A DNA stretch of 64,000 bases. Origin: Planctomycetaceae bacterium. GTDB lineage: Bacteria > Planctomycetota > Planctomycetia > Planctomycetales > Planctomycetaceae. Under the pieces are notes generated by a model. It was not told where the DNA came from and searched no databases. It was given only the letters and a program-made list of their open reading frames with translations. The stretch is from assembly GCA_020638955.1 (NCBI GenBank), contig JACKHO010000006.1:186001-250000 (forward strand), given 5' to 3'. The number at the start of each line of letters is the position of its first letter. The stretch's first letter is position 1. This document shows, piece after piece, positions 44,158-51,495 of this stretch. The position numbers were made by a program, and so were the translations under genes.

Positions 44158-45264
44158 TTACGATCGTCCAACTCGCCCATGCAGGTAAACGTCTTCACCG
44201 ACGAGCTGCATGTTCATGCCGCGTAATGAGGTAATGTCCGGAACTTTGTCGCGTCCCACGCCACCGACCGGACCCAGTGCTTCCGAGCCCCCAATGATTT
44301 TTGGAGCGACGAACACGTGAACTTCGTCAATGAGGTCACGGTCCCACAGGCTTCCCAATACGCTGCTACCACCTTCCACGAGGACGTTGGTCATTTGCCG
44401 GGTGCCGAGTTCCTTCAGGACGTGTTCGATGTCGACATGCCAATGTGCATCATTACTGATGCGCACAACAGTCACACCTGCTTCTTCCAGTTGCTGAACT
44501 CGCTGCTGTTCGGCGGTTTCAGAGACAAACAACAGGACGGGTGCCTCTTTGTTCGTCTTCACCAGATGTGAGTCGAGAGGCAACCGGGCCTGAGAGTCGA
44601 GCACCACGCGGGTGGCAGTACGAATTCCGGGCGGACGCGCAGTGAGGAGAGGATCATCATGCAGCACTGTGCCAATGCCAACCAGCACAGCATCCATACG
44701 GCCGCGTATCTGGTGACCGACCAGGCGTGCATCCGGTCCAGTAATCCATTGCGAATGGCGAGTCCGCGTGGCAATTCTTCCATCCAGCGACATGGCCCAT
44801 TTGCCATGTACAAAGGGACGACCGGCTGTCATCAACGTACGGAAGGGAGCAATCAGAGCCGCTGCTTCCGCTTCCAGTACGCCACTCGTGACTTCAATTC
44901 CCCGCGACCGAAGATAGTCCGCCCCAGTTTCCTGCTGATGCTTTGCCGGGTCGAGACAACCAATGACGACGCGAGAAATGCCTGTAGTCTCAACGGCAGA
45001 AGTGCAGGGGGGCGTCTTTCCGTGATGATGGCACGGTTCGAGCGTGACGTAGAGTGTTCCGCCTGCGGCGCGCGATCCAGCAGTCGCCAACGCATTCACT
45101 TCGGCATGCGGCCCACCGAATTCTTCGTGCCAGCCTTCTCCACAGCAAATGCCGTCTCGATCCAGCACCACCGCCCCGACCATAGGATTCGGTTCAACGT
45201 AGCCTTCACCCTGCTTCGCCAGTTCAATGGCACGCTGCATCCAGTAGGCGTCAGTTTCGGGCAT
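44158..45264 (-). CDS. ribD: Riboflavin biosynthesis bifunctional deaminase/reductase
   Basis: 368 residues, normal size. The deaminase half has the zinc site HAEVNAL and LEPCHHHGKTPPC, and the N-terminal WMQRAIELAKQGEGYVEPNP. The reductase half has ALWSLDG-like KWAMSLDGRIATRTRHSQWI and, near the end, VLVEGGSSVLGSLWDRDLID. It converts the first pyrimidine of riboflavin synthesis, deaminating and then reducing it. No other rib gene is adjacent. Its 5' end is six bases from the epmB stop. Confidence 0.96.
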   Translation of the reverse strand: MPETDAYWMQRAIELAKQGEGYVEPNPMVGAVVLDRDGICCGEGWHEEFGGPHAEVNALATAGSRAAGGTLYVTLEPCHHHGKTPPCTSAVETTGISRVVIGCLDPAKHQQETGADYLRSRGIEVTSGVLEAEAAALIAPFRTLMTAGRPFVHGKWAMSLDGRIATRTRHSQWITGPDARLVGHQIRGRMDAVLVGIGTVLHDDPLLTARPPGIRTATRVVLDSQARLPLDSHLVKTNKEAPVLLFVSETAEQQRVQQLEEAGVTVVRISNDAHWHVDIEHVLKELGTRQMTNVLVEGGSSVLGSLWDRDLIDEVHVFVAPKIIGGSEALGPVGGVGRDKVPDITSLRGMNMQLVGEDVYLHGRVGRS

Positions 45265-45269
45265 GGTGT

Positions 45270-46322
45270 TTAGTCTCCCAGCATCAGAGGGCGTTTGGAG
45301 GAATCACCAGCGATTTCGGCGACGTAACGCGGCACAAGATAACCCGGAAGCCGCCGCCGCATTTCACTGATCAATTTTCGCCCTAACTCAACATCCACCT
45401 CAAAATGCGCCGCTCCTTGTACGCGATCCAACTGATGCAAATAGTACGGCACCACTCCCAACTCGACACTCCGCCTGGAAAGTTCCGCCAACGCTTCGTA
45501 ACTGTCGTTCACTCCCTTGAGCAGCACCGCCTGATTCAACACCGGACCAACCTGTCGAGTCAGTGTCTGCAGTGCAGCGGCACAATCTTGGACCAGTTCG
45601 TTGGCGTGGTTGGCATGCACGACGACTACCGGCGCCAGTCGCGTGCTCGTCAGTGTCTTCACCAGCTCGGATGTCACGCGATTCGGTAGCACAATGGGCA
45701 GCCGCGTATGAATGCGCAGGCGTCGAATGTGTTCGATACTTGAAATGGCCTCGACCAGTTGGCCAAGTTGTGAATCGGACAGCAGCAGGGGATCGCCACC
45801 GCTGAGAATAATTTCCTCAAGCGATGCGTCCGAGGCAATTTGGTCGAGCGCGGGCTGCCACTGCTCCAGTCCCTTCGGCTCTTCCGAATAGGCGTAATGG
45901 CGGCGGAAACAGTACCGGCAGTGGACGGCACATGCCCCCGTCGCAATCAGCAGGGCCCGTCCCTCGTACTTTTGAAGTAATCCCGGAGCCTTCCGGGCGG
46001 CAACATCGCCGACGGGGTCACTCAGAAATCCATTGGTGTCAACAAGTTCCGCGCCCAGGGAGAGGACCTGTCGCAACAGGGGATCACCAAAATCCCCCTT
46101 CTGCATGCGGTTCAGGTAGCTCTCCGGAACCAGCACGGGAAATGGTGATTCCGCGACGGTTGACGCCAATTCATGCCCGCTGAGGTTCAGCCGCCGTAAC
46201 AACTCGTCCGACGAGCGCACCGCCTCCGCCAACGATCGTTTCCAACCGGTCGATCGCTGCGATTCTGTCATCAGCAGGCTTGAGGGCTCACTCAAATTAC
46301 AACTTTCCAAATCCACGTGCAT
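45270..46322 (-). CDS. epmB: EF-P beta-lysylation enzyme EpmB (lysine 2,3-aminomutase family)
   Basis: 350 residues from ATG 46322; a GTG is directly upstream and an ATG at 46271 is a plausible shorter start, since homology to EpmB begins near there (GWKRSLAEAVRSSDELLRRL). The radical SAM cluster is CAVHCRYCFRRHY, with Cys near residues 131, 135 and 138. PLP-binding context is expected in the C-terminus (GDSSKRPL). EpmB makes (R)-beta-lysine, which EpmA attaches to EF-P. The short size and the divergent efp gene favour EpmB over a catabolic KamA. It overlaps nothing; ribD follows by five bases. Confidence 0.9.
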   Translation of the reverse strand: MHVDLESCNLSEPSSLLMTESQRSTGWKRSLAEAVRSSDELLRRLNLSGHELASTVAESPFPVLVPESYLNRMQKGDFGDPLLRQVLSLGAELVDTNGFLSDPVGDVAARKAPGLLQKYEGRALLIATGACAVHCRYCFRRHYAYSEEPKGLEQWQPALDQIASDASLEEIILSGGDPLLLSDSQLGQLVEAISSIEHIRRLRIHTRLPIVLPNRVTSELVKTLTSTRLAPVVVVHANHANELVQDCAAALQTLTRQVGPVLNQAVLLKGVNDSYEALAELSRRSVELGVVPYYLHQLDRVQGAAHFEVDVELGRKLISEMRRRLPGYLVPRYVAEIAGDSSKRPLMLGD

Positions 46323-46630
46323 CACAGCAATTCGAGGCGCGAATTCGTCGTCAAATGCGGGTTCTGGGGGACATTTCCCCTTTGCTCGTCTTCTGTTATG
46401 CTTCCCACCACTCCACTGATAAACGGCCTTCGAACTCTCCGAGTGCGTTGGACATGTGGTTCAGTCGAGACCATAGATCACAAGAAATTACCCACAACAG
46501 TCGAGTCATCTGTACTGGACGGCACTTGCGTCAACAAGCAACGGAGTGCAGTTTCGCTAAACAGGTGCAGATTGTCGGTGTCCCTCACGGGGTGGACACT
46601 GAGATTAGTATCCGTTGGAGAAAAAGACCA
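46323..46630. other. Divergent promoter region between epmB and efp
   Basis: 308 bases between two divergent genes of one pathway. A plus-strand reading frame covers the region and joins the efp frame (from 46280), but the codons before ATG 46631 do not resemble EF-P. Promoters for both genes should be here; none can be placed with confidence by eye. Confidence 0.5.
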
Positions 46631-47197
46631 ATGCCCCAAATTAATGCCGGCGATTTTCGCAAGGGAATCAAGGTAATCCATGAAGGCCAGCCTTACGAAA
46701 TGACTGAAATGAATTTCGTAAAGCCAGGCAAAGGACAGGCTCTGTACAAAACCCGAATTCGCAATCTGCTGACGGGGACGAGTCTCGACATTACGTTCCG
46801 CAGCGGCGACAGCCTCGAAGCTGCCGACATGCGTAACGCCGACGGCCTGTACTCGTACTTCGATGGCACGAACTACATTTTCATGGACAACGAAAGCTTT
46901 GAGCAGGTCGAACTCGCCAAAGACGTATGCGGCGAGCAAATGGCCTTCGTCAAAGAAGGTGCCGAGTGCGGTCTGCTGTACTGGAATGATCAGCTCATTT
47001 CCATTACGCCACCCAAGCACGTGGTACTCGAAGTGACCTACACCGAACCCGGCGTACGCGGCAACACAGCGACCAACGTGACAAAGCCCGCCACCGTGGA
47101 AACGGGTGGCGTTGTGCAGGTCCCTTCGTTCATCGAAGTTGGCGAGAAAATCCGAATCTCCGCCGAAGATGGTGCCTACCTGGGCCGCTCTCAGTAA
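46631..47197 (+). CDS. efp: Translation elongation factor P
   Basis: 188 residues, the family length. The three domains are clear: KOW-like MPQINAGDFRKGIKVIHEGQ, then NFVKPGKGQALYKTRIRN, and the C-terminal VQVPSFIEVGEKIRISAEDG. EF-P relieves ribosome stalling at polyproline. The modified loop reads PGKGQ with Lys34, the same position that EpmA/EpmB modify in E. coli. The divergent epmB gene supports beta-lysylation here. The ATG has GGAG ten bases upstream. A strong hairpin follows the stop. Confidence 0.97.
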   Translation: MPQINAGDFRKGIKVIHEGQPYEMTEMNFVKPGKGQALYKTRIRNLLTGTSLDITFRSGDSLEAADMRNADGLYSYFDGTNYIFMDNESFEQVELAKDVCGEQMAFVKEGAECGLLYWNDQLISITPPKHVVLEVTYTEPGVRGNTATNVTKPATVETGGVVQVPSFIEVGEKIRISAEDGAYLGRSQ

Positions 47198-47223
47198 TTC
47201 GCTGCACTGTGACGGTATGTGAG

Positions 47224-47255
47224 AATGATGCAGCGGGTTCGCTGCATCATTTTCC
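47224..47255 (+). terminator. Rho-independent terminator of efp
   Basis: Twelve-base perfect arms AATGATGCAGCG and CGCTGCATCATT around a GGTT loop, followed by TTCC. The T-tract is short, but the stem is perfect and it lies 26 bases after the efp stop. Confidence 0.7.
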
Positions 47256-47306
47256 ATTAGGCGGGCTGCTAATGACTCATTATGGATTTTGAACGAGGAT
47301 TGTCCT

Positions 47307-48293
47307 GTGGCTTCACCTGTTGTGACCTGTATTGCGCTGAATTCCGACGAAGGTCCTCATCTGGCAATCTTCCAGGAGAACGGATTCGAAGTCGCCCCGT
47401 GTGACCGCAGCGTCGACTTCTTCAACGAAGACAACCTCATCAACGCGCTCAAAGGGTGCCACGCCGTCATTGCCGGGTCGGAGCCATACACCGAACGCGT
47501 ACTGTCGAGCCTGCCCGACTTACGCATCATCACCCGCTCCGGTGTCGGCTTTGACGCAGTCAACCTCGCCGCAGCAGACGCCAATGGCGTTGTGGTCACG
47601 ACGACTCCGGGTGTAAATCATCACGCCGTGGCGGAACACACCATTGCCATGCTCATGGCCGTCGGTCGAGGATTCCCCGACCAGGACCAGCGAGTCCGCG
47701 AAGGACGCTGGCAGCGCATTGCGTATCCACGGATTATGGGAACCACCTTGGGACTCATTGGCCTCGGCCGAATTGGTCAGGCGGTCGCGACCCGAGCCGT
47801 TGGTCTCGGAATGCAGGTACTCGTGACCGAACCGTATCCCGACATGGATTTCGTCGAGAACTGGAATATTGAATTGGTCGACCTCGATCAACTTCTGACC
47901 GAGTCCGATTACGTCTCCATCCACAGCCCGCTGCTGGCTGAGACTCGCGGCATGATGAACGCCGCAGCCTTCCGCAAAATGAAGAAGAGTTCCGTATTCA
48001 TTAACACAGCCCGCGGCGGACTCGTGAACGAGCCCGACCTCATTGCCGCCTTGGAATCGGGAGAAATTCGCGCGGCAGCTCTCGACGTCTTCGAGAAAGA
48101 GCCGCTGCCAGTTGAAAGTCCGCTCACGAAAATGAGCAACGTTCTGCTGGCCGGACATGTGGCCGGCCTCGACATCGAAAGCCACCGCGACACACTGACC
48201 ATGGCCGCAGAAACCATCGTCGCCCTCCGCAACGGCGAATGGCCCGCCCACTGCATCCAAAACTTCAAAGATTCAAAGTGGAGTTGGGAGTAG
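47307..48293 (+). CDS. D-2-hydroxyacid dehydrogenase, 3-phosphoglycerate dehydrogenase-like
   Basis: 328 residues from GTG 47307, which has GAGGA eight bases upstream; a TTG at 47289 is possible but lies before that site. The NAD site is TTLGLIGLGRIGQAVATRAV. Catalytic Arg, Glu and His fall in NTARGGLVNEPDLIAALESG, AALDVFEKEPLPVESPL and LLAGHVAGLDIESH. The ACT or ASB regulatory domains of long SerA are absent. With serC in the window it may supply serine synthesis, but short members of this family use various hydroxyacids, so serA is not asserted. Confidence 0.85.
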   Translation: MASPVVTCIALNSDEGPHLAIFQENGFEVAPCDRSVDFFNEDNLINALKGCHAVIAGSEPYTERVLSSLPDLRIITRSGVGFDAVNLAAADANGVVVTTTPGVNHHAVAEHTIAMLMAVGRGFPDQDQRVREGRWQRIAYPRIMGTTLGLIGLGRIGQAVATRAVGLGMQVLVTEPYPDMDFVENWNIELVDLDQLLTESDYVSIHSPLLAETRGMMNAAAFRKMKKSSVFINTARGGLVNEPDLIAALESGEIRAAALDVFEKEPLPVESPLTKMSNVLLAGHVAGLDIESHRDTLTMAAETIVALRNGEWPAHCIQNFKDSKWSWE

Positions 48294-48377
48294 TCCCGAC
48301 AAACCATTCTGGCCCCGTCGGAAACCTGTTCGGGCTGCCGATGCACTGCGATGTGCAGCCCCTCCACCGCAAGAAAT

Positions 48378-48881
48378 CTATTCGGTGTGAGAGAATAATT
48401 CTCGAATGGATTCCATTTCGGGACTACACACTGCTTCCGCGTACTTTCGTGCTGACGTTCCCTTTGAACCAAAATCAGGCTTTGCGCCCGCTTCAAGCAG
48501 GAGCCGTACCAGGTCAAGTCGCTGTACGTTGGAGACGAGCAAGCGATGTAGCGGGCTAATTCCCCTTGAGTCTACAACATTCAAAGACGCGCCGGCGTTG
48601 ATCAAAGCAGACACACATGCACTGCATCCGTTGCGAACCGCGAAGTGCAGTGGTGTCCAGCCGAGCCGATCCGCAGCCTCGACATCGACTCCAGAGGAAA
48701 TCAGCAATTGAACGAGTGACGCATCGGCCCCACCTACCACTCCCTGCAGCGCAAAGTGCAGAAGGTTCCATTCGTCATCATCAGTCGTCTGGTTGACGTT
48801 GTCACAAGTTGAAATCAATTCCGACACACGGTCCACTTCTTCATCAACAACTGCGTCAATCAACTCCTCAAAAGCTGACAA
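48378..48881 (-). CDS. Ankyrin-repeat protein, possible immunity protein
   Basis: 167 residues with about four ankyrin repeats: TDDDEWNLLHFALQGVVGGA, LIDWTP-like DRLGWTPLHFAVRNGCSACV, then VDSRGISPLHRLLVSNVQRL and LLLEAGAKPDFGSKGTSARK. Ankyrin proteins are a known class of immunity protein in polymorphic-toxin loci. It is the last gene of the minus-strand toxin/immunity array. No ribosome site stronger than average was noted. Plain protein-binding function is the alternative. Confidence 0.85.
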   Translation of the reverse strand: MSAFEELIDAVVDEEVDRVSELISTCDNVNQTTDDDEWNLLHFALQGVVGGADASLVQLLISSGVDVEAADRLGWTPLHFAVRNGCSACVSALINAGASLNVVDSRGISPLHRLLVSNVQRLDLVRLLLEAGAKPDFGSKGTSARKYAEAVCSPEMESIRELFSHTE

Positions 48882-48920
48882 TTTACTTAACTCCCAATTG
48901 TTGCGGGGCGGCTGGTGGCC

Positions 48921-48936
48921 CAGACATTCCTGTCTG
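48921..48936. repeat. Third copy of the dispersed CAGACATTCCTGTCTG hairpin
   Basis: Sixteen bases with six-base arms CAGACA and TGTCTG around TTCC, between the ankyrin gene and the Imm21-like gene. Same core as 22211-22234 and, inverted and imperfect, 31331-31347. Confidence 0.65.
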
Positions 48937-48991
48937 AGGATGTTTGAAGTTTTTTGTTGGTTGAATTACCACACCCATCACTGAACTTCGT

Positions 48992-49504
48992 TTAGTTCTG
49001 GGTCGTGTCACTCAGCAGCACCTTGAACAAGTGGTGTACAATAAGCGTGTTGTCGTCGTCCTCCAGCACATAAGTGTCGATTCGTTGCTTTCCGGGTTCG
49101 CACGAAAGCACTATGCTGTTTTCAGCTTGGCTCTGTAGCAAGGGGTCAAACAGTACCATTTGGCCTTCGACCTGTGCATTCATCGATTCGAAGTGTTTCT
49201 TCTCTGCACTCGTGCTAGTAACCAACGAAGTCACCGATTTATCGGCACCACATGCAACTGCACGAACAACGTATGCGTCCTTATTGTCGCCTCTGACAAC
49301 TGTTGCGATTGCAATGTCACCTCCTAGGACAAAGCAATCGCTTCCCCAGATCGGAACAACAGATATCCATTCTTTGGATGCACGGATAATCGATCTCAGA
49401 TCGGGATGTTCTGGTCCAATTCGCCCAGCGCCATTCCAACGCTCAGCAACGGTAACTGGCATTAGGATAAGAGGTCCACCCAGTGATTCGATCCACGTCA
49501 ACAT
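48992..49504 (-). CDS. Imm21-like immunity protein
   Basis: 170 residues. The N-terminus MLTWIESLGGPLILMPVTVA has the W-x-E-x-GGPL-x-L-P pattern I associate with the Imm21 immunity family; later GSDCFVLGGDIAIATVV and AYVVRAVACGAD continue it. Immunity proteins neutralise a toxin tip encoded just upstream. The start lies three bases after the stop of a small Cys/His-rich ORF that looks like a toxin tip, the close spacing typical of toxin-immunity pairs. The family assignment is by memory of the pattern and moderate. Confidence 0.65.
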   Translation of the reverse strand: MLTWIESLGGPLILMPVTVAERWNGAGRIGPEHPDLRSIIRASKEWISVVPIWGSDCFVLGGDIAIATVVRGDNKDAYVVRAVACGADKSVTSLVTSTSAEKKHFESMNAQVEGQMVLFDPLLQSQAENSIVLSCEPGKQRIDTYVLEDDDNTLIVHHLFKVLLSDTTQN

Positions 49505-49507
49505 GCT

Positions 49508-49738
49508 TCACAGTAATCCCATGAGTCCTAGGCCCTGACGAATGGAACAGTCGAGGCATTGCGGATACAGCCTTTGTGGTGCACCATTCGCGACCGATAT
49601 CGAAGGGATATGGTCGGGAACCCACCCTCCGAGTTTGGTGCCTGGACTGGTCGCGCCGCAAGTGTGGCAACCATACACCTCACCAATAGAAGTTGTAGGT
49701 CCGGTGGTACCGGACGCGATGCCGCGTTTGATATTCAT
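49508..49738 (-). CDS. Small Cys/His-rich ORF resembling a polymorphic toxin tip (fragment)
   Basis: 76 residues. VYGCHTCGATSPGTKLGGWV then PDHIPSISVANGAPQRLYPQ and CLDCSIRQGLGL give a C-x2-C ... PDH ... C-x2-C arrangement, like the zinc-binding treble-clef or HNH-like tips found at the C-terminal ends of toxins. The ORF opens at an ATG but has no toxin N-terminus, and in frame it stops seven codons upstream. Its stop is three bases before the Imm21-like start. The left arm of a 24-bp inverted repeat lies inside it, coding for SGTTGPTT. Best reading: a displaced toxin-tip cassette or remnant, possibly unexpressed alone. Confidence 0.5.
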   Translation of the reverse strand: MNIKRGIASGTTGPTTSIGEVYGCHTCGATSPGTKLGGWVPDHIPSISVANGAPQRLYPQCLDCSIRQGLGLMGLL

Positions 49739-49762
49739 CGTCCGGTACCACCGGACCTACAA
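49693..49762. repeat. 24-bp perfect inverted repeat inside the toxin/immunity array
   Basis: Left arm 49693-49716 (TTGTAGGTCCGGTGGTACCG then GACG) is the exact reverse complement of the right arm 49739-49762, with 22 bases between them. It overlaps the 5' half of the toxin-tip-like ORF. Such a palindrome can be a mobile-repeat tip or a recombination site used to shuffle cassettes. Confidence 0.8.
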
Positions 49763-49912
49763 GAACTGCACCCAACGGGTGCTTCCACTATCACGGGCCG
49801 CACCCGCCACCCCGCCGGGGGCGACCCCCTGACCAACCGATACTTTCGCCACTGCGGAGCACATCGGTCAGCCTCTCAAAGGGCACGTTTACCAAGCCAG
49901 CATTTGTGCAAT

Positions 49913-50227
49913 CTATTCGACGTCGGATTCAGGTATACCGTCAGACGGCGACGCATCGTAAAGCTTGAACTCAACACCGTCGATTTCACCTTCGTAAGCA
50001 GGCTCAGCTTCTCCAAGTTGCTTATCCAATTCAAGCATTTCCGTGAACGTAAGCCCGGACACTTTTTGGGGCATCCCCTCAGCACCAAATCTCGCTAGCA
50101 GATTTGTAATCATATGCCCGACTTGGGCTTGCAACTCCTCCGACATTAGTGGTCGAAGTCGACGACAATTGGCGAAGAACTCTTGGGCATTTTCACCATG
50201 AACTGGGATATCGAGAGCTGATGTCAT
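49913..50227 (-). CDS. Small acidic protein downstream of the toxin tail, candidate cognate immunity protein
   Basis: 104 residues from an ATG with AGGA eight bases upstream, 13 bases after the toxin-tail stop. The protein is acidic, especially at its C-terminus (GEAEPAYEGEIDGVEFKLYD, SPSDGIPESDVE). No family recognised. Immunity proteins of deaminase toxins are often small and acidic and lie directly downstream; that position is the main reason for the proposal. Base use here looks more AT-rich than in neighbouring housekeeping genes. Confidence 0.55.
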   Translation of the reverse strand: MTSALDIPVHGENAQEFFANCRRLRPLMSEELQAQVGHMITNLLARFGAEGMPQKVSGLTFTEMLELDKQLGEAEPAYEGEIDGVEFKLYDASPSDGIPESDVE

Positions 50228-50240
50228 ATCAAGTGTCCTG

Positions 50241-51077
50241 TTAGAAGAATTTCAATGCTGTTCCACCCATCCAACCTACTGGAATACCTTCGCCTCGGTA
50301 AACAACCGTAATATCAAATGCCTCGGATGTCCACTTCATAATACCCCGGCAATTGGAACATGCTGGCAGTTGGCCATTTATCACGAGTGTCGTCCCTGGC
50401 TTGAGTTTCCCTGCTCGCCATAGGTCATCAATGATTTTGCCTTCGGTGTGACCGTGCCACGATTGTTCTGGAAATGACAATCGTCGGCCATTTAGGGGGA
50501 AGTCAACTCCACTGAGTTCATCGGCTCCTGTTATGCGTTTGCCGCCGGGACCATAAAGATCCCAGTCGGCGTAGTGCGTATTGCCATTGTGTCCATTGTG
50601 TACCAACCACTGGCCATTGCCAACAGTGAAGTTGTGGAGGTTGTCGACGTAGAGGTGGTAGACTCGTTTGTAGACGGGGGTGAGGCGGACTTCGGTGACG
50701 GTTGTTCTCAGGCCACTGCGACTGAGCAGCACGTCCCCTTCCCGAACATCACCCGCGTCCACCCAGCGGCCCTGCACGCCGGGAACTTCCGCCCCGGTGG
50801 GAACCTGATCGGGCTGTGGGCGCTCGTCGAGGTTCTGTCCCTCGACCACCCAATACGGGTGATGAAACGTCGACTCAACCGTTTCCCCGTCGTCACAGGT
50901 AATGAGGGCTGCATCACTGCCGTAGTCCTGCTGCGCCCGCTGCAACACGGCACACGCCTTCCACTCCTGCTTCCGCAGGTCGTACGACCAGACAGTTTCG
51001 CCGGAGAGAATGTCCTCGATGGGTCTTAATCCCCTCGGCGTGGAAACGAGCGTTCCCGCCGGGAATCTGTCGAACAA
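50241..51077 (-). CDS. Displaced polymorphic-toxin tail: Hint domain plus DddA/SCP1.201-like deaminase
   Basis: 278 residues from a TTG; no signal peptide or delivery domain. Residues 5-161 are a Hint (intein-type) domain: FPAGTLVSTPRGLRPIEDI, then FHHPYWVVEG and the terminal NFTVGNGQWLVHNG. The Cys that normally opens Hint is Arg4 (DRFPAGT), so autoproteolysis is probably lost. Residues about 165-278 have a zinc-deaminase pattern: HTEG (His210, Glu212) and PACSNC (Cys240, Cys243), followed by DITVVYRGEG. The order and spacing resemble DddA-type (SCP1.201-like) deaminases. In frame upstream there is a stop after 21 codons, so the upstream toxin body is absent; this is a cassette or remnant. 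A candidate immunity gene follows 13 bases later. Confidence 0.75.
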   Translation of the reverse strand: MFDRFPAGTLVSTPRGLRPIEDILSGETVWSYDLRKQEWKACAVLQRAQQDYGSDAALITCDDGETVESTFHHPYWVVEGQNLDERPQPDQVPTGAEVPGVQGRWVDAGDVREGDVLLSRSGLRTTVTEVRLTPVYKRVYHLYVDNLHNFTVGNGQWLVHNGHNGNTHYADWDLYGPGGKRITGADELSGVDFPLNGRRLSFPEQSWHGHTEGKIIDDLWRAGKLKPGTTLVINGQLPACSNCRGIMKWTSEAFDITVVYRGEGIPVGWMGGTALKFF

Positions 51078-51495
51078 GCCAAACTCAAAAACAGCACCAA
51101 TCCCGACAGATTGACCACAGCCACACGGCTCTTGCGGTCAATTCGACCTCAAATCGCAACTCCTTGCCACATTTGGGCATTTGGGGCTTGCTAATCGCGT
51201 CAGTTCGGCGATGATATTGGCTGAAAGAAGAGGTTTGGCTGGAGCGTGTTGCTCTTCCGTTTGCCCCTGCGGAGTGGTTTGCGAACCGAAAAACGAGTTC
51301 CACCGCGTGCAGATGCTGCAGACAAAAAGGAAAGATGCTCCATAACCGTCGTCGGCTGTGATGGCGCTGGGCTGTCGAGTTCACACTGTACGGGCGGAGA
51401 TTTTCCCCAATTGGGACGTCCTCTCCCTCTTCCCCACCGAAGACGGCAGCACTTGCGATGCGCCGCAACTGAACACCCGACACTGCGAGTAAAGT
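51078..51495. other. Gap between toxin tail and pseudouridine synthase gene
   Basis: 418 bases without a called gene. Next to the toxin tail the Hint frame continues upstream for 20 codons (QEPCGCGQSVGIGAVFEFGL), then reaches a TGA at 51138-51140. This looks like the decayed 5' remainder of a longer toxin. A minus-strand ORF of 140 codons and a plus-strand one of 92 codons lack motifs and are rejected. The promoter of the synthase gene is expected near the right end. Confidence 0.5.
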
